This document shows positions 28,005 through 35,434 of a stretch of 64,000 nt of DNA, in pieces. Under the pieces are notes generated by a model. It did no database searches. It saw only the letters and a list, made by a program, of their open reading frames with translations, and had not been told where the DNA came from. Each line of letters starts with the position of its first letter. The first letter of the stretch is position 1. Source of the stretch: CAYVLA01 sp964549615 [NCBI: uncultured Thermococci archaeon] (lineage in GTDB: Archaea > CAYQAE01 > CAYVLA01); contig CAZJVP010000051.1 in the NCBI GenBank assembly GCA_964549615.1, positions 62,001-126,000 of the forward strand. Direction: 5' to 3'. The position numbers were made by a program, and so were the translations under genes.

Positions 28005-28012
28005 GTATATAC
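28005..28012 (+). promoter_or_regulatory. TATA box of HIT gene copy 1
   Basis: GTATATAC is centred 25 bases before the ATG at 28033, consistent with a leaderless transcript. Copy 2 has the aligned element at 33515-33522. Confidence 0.7.
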
Positions 28013-28032
28013 TGGTCCTCCGATGATCGGAC

Positions 28033-28464
28033 ATGGCAGGATGTCCATTCTGCGAGATAAGCTCTGGGGAGGCCCCGGCGAGCATCGTCTACCGGGACGC
28101 GAAGGTGATGGCCTTCATGGATCTGCGCCCGGCCAATCCGGGTCACGTCTTGGTCATCCCAAGGGAACACTGGGAAACCATACATGAGGTCCCCGATTCT
28201 ATCTTGGTCGACGTCTTCAGGATTGTGAAGCGCGTGGCTGGTGCGGTCAGGGAGGCAGTCAACGCCGAGGGCATCAACGTCATACAGAGCAACGGCAGAG
28301 CAGCGTACCAGATGGTGGACCATTTTCATGTGCACGTCATACCGAGATTCCAAGGGGACGCTATCTCCAAGACGGTCCAGGCTGTGCTGGCGCCACTGGA
28401 GTTTGAAACGGCGCAGAGGGAGGACCTGGACGAGGTGGCAGACCTCATCAGAAAGTCTCTCTGA
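28033..28464 (+). CDS. HIT-family nucleotide hydrolase, copy 1
   Basis: A 143-residue histidine-triad protein. The N-terminus C-P-F-C-E-I is the usual HIT zinc-like start. G-H-V-L-V-I-P and the triad F-H-V-H-V-I-P near residue 100 provide the catalytic histidines. Such enzymes hydrolyse AMP-lysine, AMP-NH2 or dinucleoside polyphosphates in the cytosol. It is nearly identical in layout to the gene at 33545; the two differ by scattered substitutions. Both copies have intact motifs. It is divergent from the Fpg/Nei gene and followed by a broken membrane-protein gene, all within a duplicated block. Confidence 0.92.
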   Translation: MAGCPFCEISSGEAPASIVYRDAKVMAFMDLRPANPGHVLVIPREHWETIHEVPDSILVDVFRIVKRVAGAVREAVNAEGINVIQSNGRAAYQMVDHFHVHVIPRFQGDAISKTVQAVLAPLEFETAQREDLDEVADLIRKSL

Positions 28465-28608
28465 GCGGCAACGTGGGTGAATCACATCGGCATTGCGGTC
28501 CCGGGGCCGCTCCCCCTAACCAAGGGTGGATGATCGTGCTCCATCGGAGACTACTGGACCACAACAGATTTCAGAGGAGGCGCCAGGAGGCAGTCTACTG
28601 GGGATGAG

Positions 28609-28860
28609 ATGGGGCTGCTGGGTAGAGAGGTTGGCCTGGCCTTGATCACCCAGTGCTTTTTTTCGGACTGTACGGCGTGGCATCCCCTTCCATACCGTTC
28701 GGCCTCCTCTGGATCGGGCTGATCGCAGGCTTCGTTTATGCAGCGGTTCAGGGCCGCAGGAAGAGGTTCACCTTCCTGACCCGGGCCACATCCTCTCCCA
28801 TCTCCCTTGTTCTTACCGGCTACTTCATTTCTGCCCCAAACCCAAACTGCAGCCGTGTGG
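28609..28860 (+). pseudogene. Frameshifted, truncated copy of the small membrane protein at 34119
   Basis: The ATG context and first residues M-G-L-L-G-R-E-V-G-L-A-L match the intact gene at 34119. After about 16 codons the match moves to another frame beside a run of seven T (near 28655), continues through S-I-P-F-G-L-L-W-I-G-L-I-A-G-F and R-K-R-F-T-F-L-T-R-A, and is lost after the third membrane segment near 28835. Sequence beyond this belongs to the inserted island. Confidence 0.75.
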
Positions 28861-29251
28861 TCTTTCCTCGGCGTGCAGAACAACACCGCTATCGCCGGTA
28901 AAGAATGCCAAAGGGGATGGGACAGTTCGCCACAAAAACTCTGGCAAGAATCGCCCCCCATAATGACGATATCAGGGCAGCAGCAGCGATCTTCATCCTG
29001 ACGCAGCCAATGAACCATGGCACTCGGGGAGCTGCGGTTCGCAGCCATTGCAAATTTATGGGTTTCGCCTAGACGCGCAGCCTGCCTGCAGGAAGTCGTC
29101 AATCGCCATCACCGCCTAGGTGATTGCCTGCAATCGCATTCCAGAGGTGGCTCATCCCACTCTCACGAAGGGCAAGTTGTTCGAAGCTTGGGTTTCCATC
29201 CGCAAGGCGGCTTGATGGTCTTGCAGGGGGGAGCCGGTCTCAACCAGCACC
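28861..29251. other. Gene-free left flank of the inserted island
   Basis: About 390 bases between the truncated membrane-protein copy and the first island gene. No convincing reading frame, repeat or promoter was found. Confidence 0.4.
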
Positions 29252-29914
29252 TCAACTATGAGGAACCTGTTCAGCGACGGATAGAGCGAGGGCCTCCACC
29301 TGCTCCATGCTCATCTCAGTACTCGCCACGATCTGGTATAGCAGGTCTCCGGCTTGGAAGGTGGCTTGCTTATTCATGTTGCTGTGGGAGAGCATGACCT
29401 CGTGCCCCGCCATCGACTTTACTTCTGCGTAGGGGATCTCGTTTTGCTCGGCCCTAGCCACGATGTCTGCGACGCCTGGGCCGGTGTATGGCCGGGACAC
29501 CAGAAGGAAGAAGCCCCCGCTGTCGCACACTTGCCATATCTCGCCATCCTCATCCAGTTTGCCGGGGCAGTATATGAGGACCACATGTCGCCCCAACTCG
29601 CCAATGCTGACCCGGACGTCCGCCAAGCGGAGGCTCCCTGGGATGCTACGCGGGACGGGGATCGGAAACCCCATCTTGGTTACGGCGTCTTTGAGGCTTA
29701 CGCTCTGTCCCCACAACACCTTGATCGGTGCATACGGCTGCTGGATGCCGAGAGGCCCAGCCGAAGTCGCCCTCTGGCCATCTGCCCTCTTCTCGTTGAG
29801 GAAGTAGGCGGTGAGGCCCACCAAGGTTCCCATCAGGGCTCCGGCTGCAACAACCAAGGCCAAAGCCCTCCAGCCAACCACCCCTTCAAGCATCCTTGCA
29901 GTCTTTCCATACAC
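29252..29914 (-). CDS. Membrane-anchored protein with DUF4367-like domain
   Basis: About 220 residues from GTG 29914 (ATG 29893 possible). Residues 15-40 form one membrane segment (A-L-A-L-V-V-A-A-G-A-L-M), followed by an external domain. The spacing P-V-P-R-S-I-P-G-S-L-R-L-A-D-V-R-V, V-V-L-I-Y-C-P-G-K-L and a terminal E-M-S-M-E-Q-V-E-A-L-A resembles DUF4367/LolA-like domains found in anti-sigma or lipoprotein-like proteins. No enzyme motif. It lies on an island with other unknown secreted proteins; the upstream stop-to-start overlap with the gene at 29935 in longer versions suggests linkage. Confidence 0.5.
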   Translation of the reverse strand: MYGKTARMLEGVVGWRALALVVAAGALMGTLVGLTAYFLNEKRADGQRATSAGPLGIQQPYAPIKVLWGQSVSLKDAVTKMGFPIPVPRSIPGSLRLADVRVSIGELGRHVVLIYCPGKLDEDGEIWQVCDSGGFFLLVSRPYTGPGVADIVARAEQNEIPYAEVKSMAGHEVMLSHSNMNKQATFQAGDLLYQIVASTEMSMEQVEALALSVAEQVPHS

Positions 29915-29934
29915 CGTAGTGCATCCCTCCAGGG

Positions 29935-30540
29935 TCAGGGTCCGTGGCAATAGAACTCGTGGCTCGGACCTGAGGCGGGAACTCTTTGTAGTTGGCAAGG
30001 CGGGTCCGCGTGGTCCCAGTTCGTCGAGAAATACCAATGGTTCAGCCCCGCCCCTGCATACTTAAGATTCCACCAGTGGTACTCCATCTGGTTCTGGTTG
30101 TCGTGTGATTCGCACTGGGCAGAGGGGACCCCGTTCCTCAACGGAAAGTTGTATCTCGTGTTGTACACGTTTCCGTCGATGGGCGCATACCACGGCCCAT
30201 TGGGGTAATACCCCCTCGTTGTGTAGATCTTGAACTCATGATTGGTGCCGACGGGGTCATCGTTGCACCTATGGAATCCATACACCCCATTTTCGGTCCA
30301 GTCAAAGTAATAGTGCACCTGGGGGTAGAAGGCTTCCCTATAGGGGATCTTCCCCTGATGTTGCCCGATCTGATACCAGTCCCCGTTGGCCATGGTGATC
30401 GTCACGAAGGAGGCGACACCGCTCCAATCTGGTTCATAGACGATGTTGTTTTGAGCAATCACTTGGTATCCCTCGACTCCGTAGCTCTGGTCGCATGCTT
30501 CTCCAAGGCAAACCCACCAGCCTCCTTTCACGGCGAGCAC
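29935..30540 (-). CDS. Unknown aromatic-rich secreted-type protein
   Basis: A 201-residue protein with many Trp, Tyr, Asn and His and four or more Cys (e.g. C-L-G-E-A-C near the N-terminus, C-E-S-H, C-H-G-P at the end), typical of small extracellular beta-domain proteins. I do not recognise a family. The annotated GTG start leaves no full signal peptide. In the next frame just upstream, from a GTG near 30610, the peptide V-T-R-L-F-Q-L-F-A-A-S-A-A-A reads like one. A single-base frameshift may therefore have split the export signal from the body. Confidence 0.45.
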   Translation of the reverse strand: MLAVKGGWWVCLGEACDQSYGVEGYQVIAQNNIVYEPDWSGVASFVTITMANGDWYQIGQHQGKIPYREAFYPQVHYYFDWTENGVYGFHRCNDDPVGTNHEFKIYTTRGYYPNGPWYAPIDGNVYNTRYNFPLRNGVPSAQCESHDNQNQMEYHWWNLKYAGAGLNHWYFSTNWDHADPPCQLQRVPASGPSHEFYCHGP

Positions 30541-30645
30541 GGTTACGATGGACGCAAAGCAAATGCTGCCGCCGAAGCCGCAAAGAGCTGAAACAACCTC
30601 GTCACATATCCCACCCGCCAGAAGTTTCCCTCCCTCTCCTTATGA

Positions 30646-31660
30646 ATGTTCCGGCCGGTGGAGAAAGAAGAAGTAGAAAAGGTGCTCATGTGCAGGGACT
30701 ATGCCCAGGGACACACAACCTACGACTGTCCCAAGTGTGGCCGCATCACTATCGTACCCTTCACGTGTAAGAGCCGCCTATCCTCGGCCTGTGGGAAGAA
30801 ACACACCGACAGATGGGCAGACAAGGTCAGCGCCGAGCTTCTGGAGGTAGCCCATCGGCACATGGTCTTCACCACACCAGACAAGCTCTGGCCCCACCTG
30901 GAACAACACCGATGGCTACTCAAGGACGTCATGGACACGGTCAAAACAGCGCTGGAGGAGGTGGTAAACCACAGGTGGAAAGCCCTCCAGATAGTCCCAG
31001 GGATAATCAAGTCCTCCACACCTATGGCAGGGAATTCAAGTTCAACCCCCACATCCAGGCCATAGTGACGGACGGGGACTCAGAGAAAGGGACTAGTACG
31101 GCGGGGAGAGGCGGATGGATGTCAACTTCTTTCCCTACGAGAAGCTGAGAAAGGTGTGGCAGCACCAGCTGGTCACAGGGATCAGGGAGAAACTCCCCCA
31201 CGACAAGGAGCTGCACAGCCTCCTGGACCAGCTCTACAGGGAGAAGGAGAACGGATTCTACGTCTACGCCAAGAGAAGGATCGAAGGCAAGGAGAAGGAG
31301 TTCATCTGCAGATACGTCGCAAGGTACGTCCGCCACCCAGCCATAGCTGAAACCCGAATAAACAGCTACAACCCGCACACCAGGATGGTCGAGTTCTGGT
31401 ACAGACACGACGACGACACGGAAACAGTGAGCATGCACGTCTACGAGCTCATAGGCAAGCTCATAGGACACATACCACCTAGACAGTTCAAGACGATAAG
31501 GTACTACGGCCTGTACGCCAGGAACAAGAAGAGAAAGATCCAAGATGTGCTGATTGTAGCTCACATTCTCATGAATGTTTCGCTACGAGTAGCGCCACGA
31601 GCGACGGGCGAGAAAAGTATAAATGGGGCCCTGTCTAAAGGCAAGACGGAGGGAGAATGA
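30646..31660 (+). pseudogene. IS91-family transposase, frameshifted twice
   Basis: The zinc-binding N-terminal part (30646-31015) has C-P-K-C-G, V-P-F-T-C-K-S-R and C-G-K-K-H, the IS91-type transposase zinc domain. The next segment, Q-V-L-H-T-Y-G-R-E-F-K-F-N-P-H-I-Q, is in a different frame (about 31010-31095). The rest (31115-31660), with V-N-F-F-P-Y-E-K-L-R-K-V-W-Q and R-Q-F-K-T-I-R-Y-Y-G-L-Y-A, is in a third. Together they cover most of a Y2-type transposase used for rolling-circle transposition. Two frameshifts make it inactive unless they are sequencing errors. Element ends were not found. Confidence 0.8.
31613..31623 (+). promoter_or_regulatory. TATA box of the small gene at 31657
   Basis: AAAGTATAAAT lies about 38 bases before the start, inside the end of the transposase remnant. 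Confidence 0.6.
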
Positions 31661-31995
31661 TGCAGCGCAGAATCTGGGCCTTCTTAGGCATCGGCATCCT
31701 AGCCTTCAGCCTCTCGTGTACCGTGTGGCTTCTCTGGTCGCGGAACCTCATTCTGCCAGAAGCTAGGGTCGAACTGATAAGGTGGGGCGATGGGGTCCGG
31801 GTGATTTGGACAGCGGAAGAACCGGGGACCGTCCTGTGGGTTAAGGGAACTGGGAACTATCCGAGACATCATCCCCCCAGCACATCGGGAGAGTCCTACG
31901 ATTTTCCCGGCCCCGCCCTCATACCGGACAGATTCATAGTCTGCACCCGCATAGGGAACAGCGTGAGATACGAGATCCACAGCCTGCATGAGTGA
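31657..31995 (+). CDS. Small membrane-anchored/secreted unknown protein
   Basis: A 112-residue protein with a single N-terminal hydrophobic segment (W-A-F-L-G-I-G-I-L-A-F-S-L-S-C) and a cysteine that could be lipidated or mark cleavage, then a short polar domain. No family recognised. A strong GGAGGG ribosome-binding site (31648-31653) precedes two consecutive ATGs (31657 and 31660); the second has the better spacing. It begins at the tail of the transposase remnant and reads toward the secreted-protein gene at 32042. Confidence 0.55.
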   Translation: MMQRRIWAFLGIGILAFSLSCTVWLLWSRNLILPEARVELIRWGDGVRVIWTAEEPGTVLWVKGTGNYPRHHPPSTSGESYDFPGPALIPDRFIVCTRIGNSVRYEIHSLHE

Positions 31996-32041
31996 GGAAG
32001 AAGGAAAAAAAGAAAAAAGGAGGTTCACGTTATCCGTTGGC

Positions 32042-32707
32042 CTACCAAGTGACGTAGATTCCGTTAGACTGTATGTCGCAGTCCACCTCTGCCCACGCAT
32101 CGTCGCCCGATACTTTGTTCTCCGACTTTGTCTGCACATACACAGAACAGTCAATTATGGTGAACGTCGCTTGGATCGCCCACGGGCCATCGCACGCGAT
32201 ATCCACTTGGAACCATCCGTTGCCATCCGGACCCTCATTCTCTAAGTGTGTGTGATACTGCCCGCTGGTACATATCTGTCCATCGAAAGTATAGGTCTTC
32301 TCGTAGGTCTTGCTGTCTCGGTTATCCATCACCTTGAAGTGAACCTTGACATGGTAGCTTCCCCATCCCTGACCATCGGCCTGCAACGTAACCGGACCGG
32401 AAAAGTCGAACTCTGCATAGAGCGCTGCTCCGTTGCCTACCGGGTCCAAGAGAGAGCCGACTGTAATCGAGTCATAGTAGAATGTGTGGTACGACGACAG
32501 TTCTCTCAGGTTGTTCTCGCTCGGATACGGTTCGACATACTCGTAGGAGTTCGACGATGTCAGACTGCCATCGCCGTAACCGGGGTCGTACACGAACCAA
32601 TCTGCGCTGACGCCCGTGGAATAGAATCGGTCGCTGCCCGCAAACACGAGGACGGCTGAAACGAGGATAATGAGGTACGCTGCCAGAAACTTGTCATTTC
32701 TCTTCAA
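32042..32707 (-). CDS. Unknown secreted beta-rich protein
   Basis: A 221-residue exported protein. Residues 1-24 are a signal peptide (K-R-N-D-K-F-L-A-A-Y-L-I-I-L-V). The mature part is rich in Tyr, Ser, Gly and Asp, with few lysines before residue 120 and paired cysteines near residues 147 and 170. It looks like a beta-sandwich surface protein; no family is recognised. The start is TTG at 32707, decided by a GGAGGTG ribosome-binding site at 32714-32720, six bases away. Base composition is visibly more AT-rich than the flanking genes, which fits foreign origin with the transposase remnant. Confidence 0.6.
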   Translation of the reverse strand: MKRNDKFLAAYLIILVSAVLVFAGSDRFYSTGVSADWFVYDPGYGDGSLTSSNSYEYVEPYPSENNLRELSSYHTFYYDSITVGSLLDPVGNGAALYAEFDFSGPVTLQADGQGWGSYHVKVHFKVMDNRDSKTYEKTYTFDGQICTSGQYHTHLENEGPDGNGWFQVDIACDGPWAIQATFTIIDCSVYVQTKSENKVSGDDAWAEVDCDIQSNGIYVTW

Positions 32708-32713
32708 AACTTA

Positions 32714-32720
32714 CACCTCC
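32714..32720 (-). promoter_or_regulatory. Strong Shine-Dalgarno sequence deciding a TTG start
   Basis: On the minus strand GGAGGTG lies six bases before the TTG at 32707. Such strong sites are rare elsewhere in this window, where starts are mostly near-leaderless. Confidence 0.75.
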
Positions 32721-32789
32721 TTTACAGTTTGTACGAATAGCGGAGGTGCAAGACAGACGAAGATCCGGACCAGCGCACTAACCCGTAAC

Positions 32790-32800
32790 ACTTATAGAAC
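32790..32800 (+). promoter_or_regulatory. TATA box ahead of a possible structured RNA
   Basis: ACTTATAGAAC would place initiation near 32822-32826. There is no convincing coding region downstream, but two hairpins and a T-run follow. Confidence 0.4.
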
Positions 32801-32823
32801 GCCGCAGCCCTCTCTATGCGGGC

Positions 32824-32931
32824 CTGAATTCCGGTTCTACTCATCGGTGATGCACGCTCCGATTGTCCCGCAGCCCAAACTGCGGGACTAGGGCCGGACA
32901 GGAAACCCTATCCGGCTTTCCTACTTTTTTT
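32824..32931 (+). ncRNA. Candidate small RNA of two hairpins and a T7 tail
   Basis: A perfect 9-bp stem GTCCCGCAG/CTGCGGGAC with a six-base loop spans 32865-32888. A second stem, 6+3 bp with one mismatch, spans 32893-32916. Seven T follow at 32925-32931. With the TATA element at 32790-32800 this would make a transcript of about 105 bases. It could instead be only a terminator. No known RNA family recognised. Confidence 0.35.
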
Positions 32932-33088
32932 GGCAGCCGCAGCCGATCAGAGCAGTCTCAAGCCCCTCATCATTCGCAGCCATCCCAGCACGATCGACAG
33001 CACATGTGTGCCCAAGGCGGCATCGGCCATCTCGGCTTAAAGCCGTCTCTTTACCCTCTCCTTGCTGAGACTTGTCCAGATCGCTCAT

Positions 33089-33136
33089 TGTGACTGTGAC
33101 TGTGACTGTGACTGTGACTGTGACTGTGACTGTGAC
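33089..33136 (+). repeat. Eight perfect TGTGAC hexamer repeats
   Basis: TGTGAC is repeated eight times without error over 48 bases, at the edge of the decayed Fpg/Nei copy. The perfect array suggests recent slippage. It reads V-T-V-T on one strand and S-Q-S-Q on the other, without a gene context. Confidence 0.97.
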
Positions 33137-33169
33137 GGTATCGTGGCGGATTGTGCCCAATCCGACAGT

Positions 33170-33404
33170 CGTGTATGGTACCTCATGGGCACAAGTGGTA
33201 GCGAATCCCCCACCAATGCAGCCCTCACGTGGAGGCCCGGGAAGGCGATGACCAGCTGCTTGCTCCCGCTGAATGCGTCCCTGATCACTAGTTCATCTTG
33301 GAGGCATCGATCTTCGCATCGACGAAGCTCCTGACGACCTTGCTGCCCTTGAACCCGGAGAGGCGCTCGGACACGATTCTAAGCAGGTGTCCTTCCATGG
33401 CCAT
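33170..33404 (-). pseudogene. Truncated, frameshifted copy of the Fpg/Nei glycosylase
   Basis: Starting at ATG 33404, M-A-M-E-G-H-L-L-R-I-V-S-E-R-L aligns with the intact gene at 27898. The match runs to a K-M-N followed by TAG (near 33290), where bases have been lost, and resumes in another frame as L-V-I-R-D-A-F-S-G-S-K-Q-L-V-I-A-F-P. It is lost just before the TGTGAC repeat. The remaining two thirds of the gene is absent. Confidence 0.75.
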
Positions 33405-33514
33405 CCCCTGGCCAGCGGTTTGAGATTTCCTCCTCCTTCAGGGCGCCTGCGCCAAAGCCCAAGGCGGTCTCGGGCACGGCGGAAAGGCATTAGGGGAGCA
33501 GGGAGCAAGACAAC

Positions 33515-33522
33515 GTATTTAG
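33515..33522 (+). promoter_or_regulatory. TATA element of HIT gene copy 2
   Basis: GTATTTAG aligns with GTATATAC before copy 1 at the same distance from the ATG, but has changed two bases, which may lower expression. Confidence 0.6.
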
Positions 33523-33544
33523 CCAGTCCGCCCGATGATGGGCC

Positions 33545-33976
33545 ATGGCAAGATGTCCCTTCTGCGAGATAAGCTCCGGAGAGGCCCCGGCTAGCATCGT
33601 GTACCAGGATGCGGCTGTGATGGCCTTCATGGACCTGCGCCCGGCCAATGCCGGCCATGTCTTGGTCATCCCCAGGAAGCACTGGGAAACCATACACGAG
33701 ATCCCGGACTCAACCCTGGTCGACATCTTCAGGGTGGCGAAAAGGGTGGCTGGTGCGGTCAAGGAGGCCGTCAGCGCCGAGGGCATCAACGTCGTACAGA
33801 GCAACGGCCGGGCAGCGTACCAGATGGTGAACCACCTTCACGTGCACGTCATACCGAGATTCCAGGGAGATGCTATATCCAAGACGGTCCAGGCCGTTCT
33901 GGCGTCGCTGGAGTTTGACGTCGCACAGAGAGAGGACTTGGACGAGGTGGCCGAGCTTATCAGAAGGTCTCTCTGA
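33545..33976 (+). CDS. HIT-family nucleotide hydrolase, copy 2
   Basis: A 143-residue duplicate of the gene at 28033, with the same start C-P-F-C-E-I-S-S-G-E and the intact triad L-H-V-H-V-I-P. Substitutions are spread along the gene with no indels, so it is under constraint or recently copied. It hydrolyses nucleotide phosphoramidates or dinucleoside polyphosphates by family knowledge. In this copy of the block the downstream membrane-protein gene is intact and the upstream Fpg/Nei gene is broken, the reverse of the other copy. Confidence 0.92.
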   Translation: MARCPFCEISSGEAPASIVYQDAAVMAFMDLRPANAGHVLVIPRKHWETIHEIPDSTLVDIFRVAKRVAGAVKEAVSAEGINVVQSNGRAAYQMVNHLHVHVIPRFQGDAISKTVQAVLASLEFDVAQREDLDEVAELIRRSL

Positions 33977-34118
33977 CGGATTGCCTAGGCGGACCACAGC
34001 GGCATTTCAGATCTTGGGCCGTGTTCTCCGCCAGCGAGGGCTGCGTGCGGCCCTCGGGAATGCTGGACCATAACAGCTTTCAGAGGGAGGAGTCTTCAGG
34101 GAACCGGCAGGGGATGAG

Positions 34119-34517
34119 ATGGGGCTGCTGGCTAGAGAGACTGGTTTGGCGTTGACAATCTCCATGCTGTTCCTCGGCATGCATGCCCTGCGGTCTCCTA
34201 CCATACCCCTCGGCCTACTCTTCGCCGGGCTGATCGCAGGCCTCGTTTTCACAGTCGTCCAGGGCCACCGAAAGAGGGTCAACTTCCTGACCAGGGCTGC
34301 CTCCTCCGCCGTCTCCCTCGTTCTCGCCGGCTACTTCCTTTCTGCTGCGATCTACCTGCTTCTGCCTCTCAAGCCATCCCCGTATCTGGCGGTCCTCATG
34401 CCTCTGTACCTGATCCTCGCCTACCGGTTGCTGAGAACCGACCTTAGGATGTGGTCTTGGTACAGGTCCGCCCACCCGGCACTTCCCGGCAGAGTCCCGG
34501 GGCAGAACTCCGTCTAG
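34119..34517 (+). CDS. Small multi-pass membrane protein
   Basis: A 132-residue protein with four hydrophobic segments (about residues 8-25, 28-48, 62-80 and 86-105). G-H-R-K-R-V-N-F-L-T-R separates the second and third, and the C-terminal tail is polar and basic (R-M-W-S-W-Y-R-S). No family recognised. It follows HIT copy 2, and a frameshifted copy follows HIT copy 1, so the HIT-membrane pairing predates the duplication. A shared role is possible but unproven. Confidence 0.65.
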   Translation: MGLLARETGLALTISMLFLGMHALRSPTIPLGLLFAGLIAGLVFTVVQGHRKRVNFLTRAASSAVSLVLAGYFLSAAIYLLLPLKPSPYLAVLMPLYLILAYRLLRTDLRMWSWYRSAHPALPGRVPGQNSV

Positions 34518-34675
34518 CTTTGGTGATTCCGTTCAATACCTCTCATCGAGTAGGGCTCCAAATGTGGATGGGCGACTATCCCGATGGTAGTCGAAGCAGA
34601 CACCCTGGTCTTTGAGTGTATCTGCCGTCGGTTTCCGTTCGTGACCCCTTGTCATTTCAGCACCAAATGGTGGAT

Positions 34676-34686
34676 GATATTTAAGC
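34676..34686 (+). promoter_or_regulatory. TATA box for the regulator at 34719
   Basis: GATATTTAAGC lies about 38 bases before the GTG at 34719 and predicts a leader of roughly 10 bases. Confidence 0.65.
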
Positions 34687-34718
34687 AACACGGCCCCTAA
34701 TGCACCTTCTGGTGTGTT

Positions 34719-35360
34719 GTGCTTCCTACTGGGATAGCCAGGATGCTTCGGGAGTTGTCTTTGCTGGAGCGACCCGTCTCGCAGGTTGAGATCGCACGGG
34801 TGACCGGGTGCTCTGCTTCCATGGTCAGCAAGGTCGTGGGAATGCTGGGAAGGAAAAGGATCGTTCACAAGCCTGCGAAGAGGAGGGTGGCTGTAGCTAA
34901 TCTGGAGTACCTCCTGTTGTATTGGGCCTTCAGGCGGGACATAGAGGATGATCCACGCACCCTTCTGGAAACCTCGTTGGCGGCCCAGGAAGTTGAGGAA
35001 CACGCGGGCAGGTCATGTCCTCAACTGGCCTTCACGGCTTTCTCTGCTGCTAGGGTAGTGGGTGCGTACCCTGCGCCGTACTCCGACGTCATCGCCTACG
35101 ATCTCTCCAACGGGTCGTGTGAGCTTGACCTGCCGAAGGGAAGAAGCTCGACTTTAGTGTTGCTGAGGGCGGATGATGCCCACCTAGGGTCGAAGACAAT
35201 GCTGAAGGATGGGCTCAGAGTGGTGCCCATCAGGCAGGCTTATGTGGATCTTCTGAGCCTCGGGACCTGGGAGGCGAAGTACGCAGCCATGTCGCTGGCC
35301 GGAATCGATACCTGCCTTCCTCTGATCGGGTCGCGGCCCGAGATCACGGAATATCTTTGA
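34719..35360 (+). CDS. Winged-helix regulator, type IV antitoxin (AbiEi)-like
   Basis: A 213-residue protein. Residues 5-60 are a winged helix: L-R-E-L-S-L-L-E-R-P-V-S-Q-V-E-I-A, then G-C-S-A-S-M-V-S-K-V-V as recognition helix. The C-terminal domain has V-I-A-Y-D near residue 125 and G-L-R-V-V-P-I-R-Q-A-Y-V-D-L-L near 170, the pattern of AbiEi antitoxins and related proteins, where this part recognises a toxin or the promoter. No nucleotidyltransferase toxin lies beside it, so it may be an orphan regulator. GTG 34719 is used; ATG 34743 is possible. Confidence 0.6.
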   Translation: MLPTGIARMLRELSLLERPVSQVEIARVTGCSASMVSKVVGMLGRKRIVHKPAKRRVAVANLEYLLLYWAFRRDIEDDPRTLLETSLAAQEVEEHAGRSCPQLAFTAFSAARVVGAYPAPYSDVIAYDLSNGSCELDLPKGRSSTLVLLRADDAHLGSKTMLKDGLRVVPIRQAYVDLLSLGTWEAKYAAMSLAGIDTCLPLIGSRPEITEYL

Positions 35361-35421
35361 GGCCGCTGCTGCAGTTGATCTCCAGATCCGCGCCGTGAGC
35401 CTCGTGACACTTGAGCAGGTT

Positions 35422-35426
35422 GGAGG
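35422..35426 (+). promoter_or_regulatory. Shine-Dalgarno GGAGG deciding the start at 35435
   Basis: GGAGG is spaced eight bases from the ATG at 35435, favouring this over upstream in-frame starts. Confidence 0.7.
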
Positions 35427-35434
35427 CATCTGAT

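Noticed and set aside
30985-31120. Programmed frameshifting in the IS91-type transposase
   Set aside because: Two shifts are needed and I saw no slippery heptamer; decay or sequencing error is simpler.
33062-33334. Small protein of Cys-Asp repeats encoded by the hexamer array
   Set aside because: The reading frame exists only because of the TGTGAC repeat; it overlaps the decayed Fpg/Nei copy.
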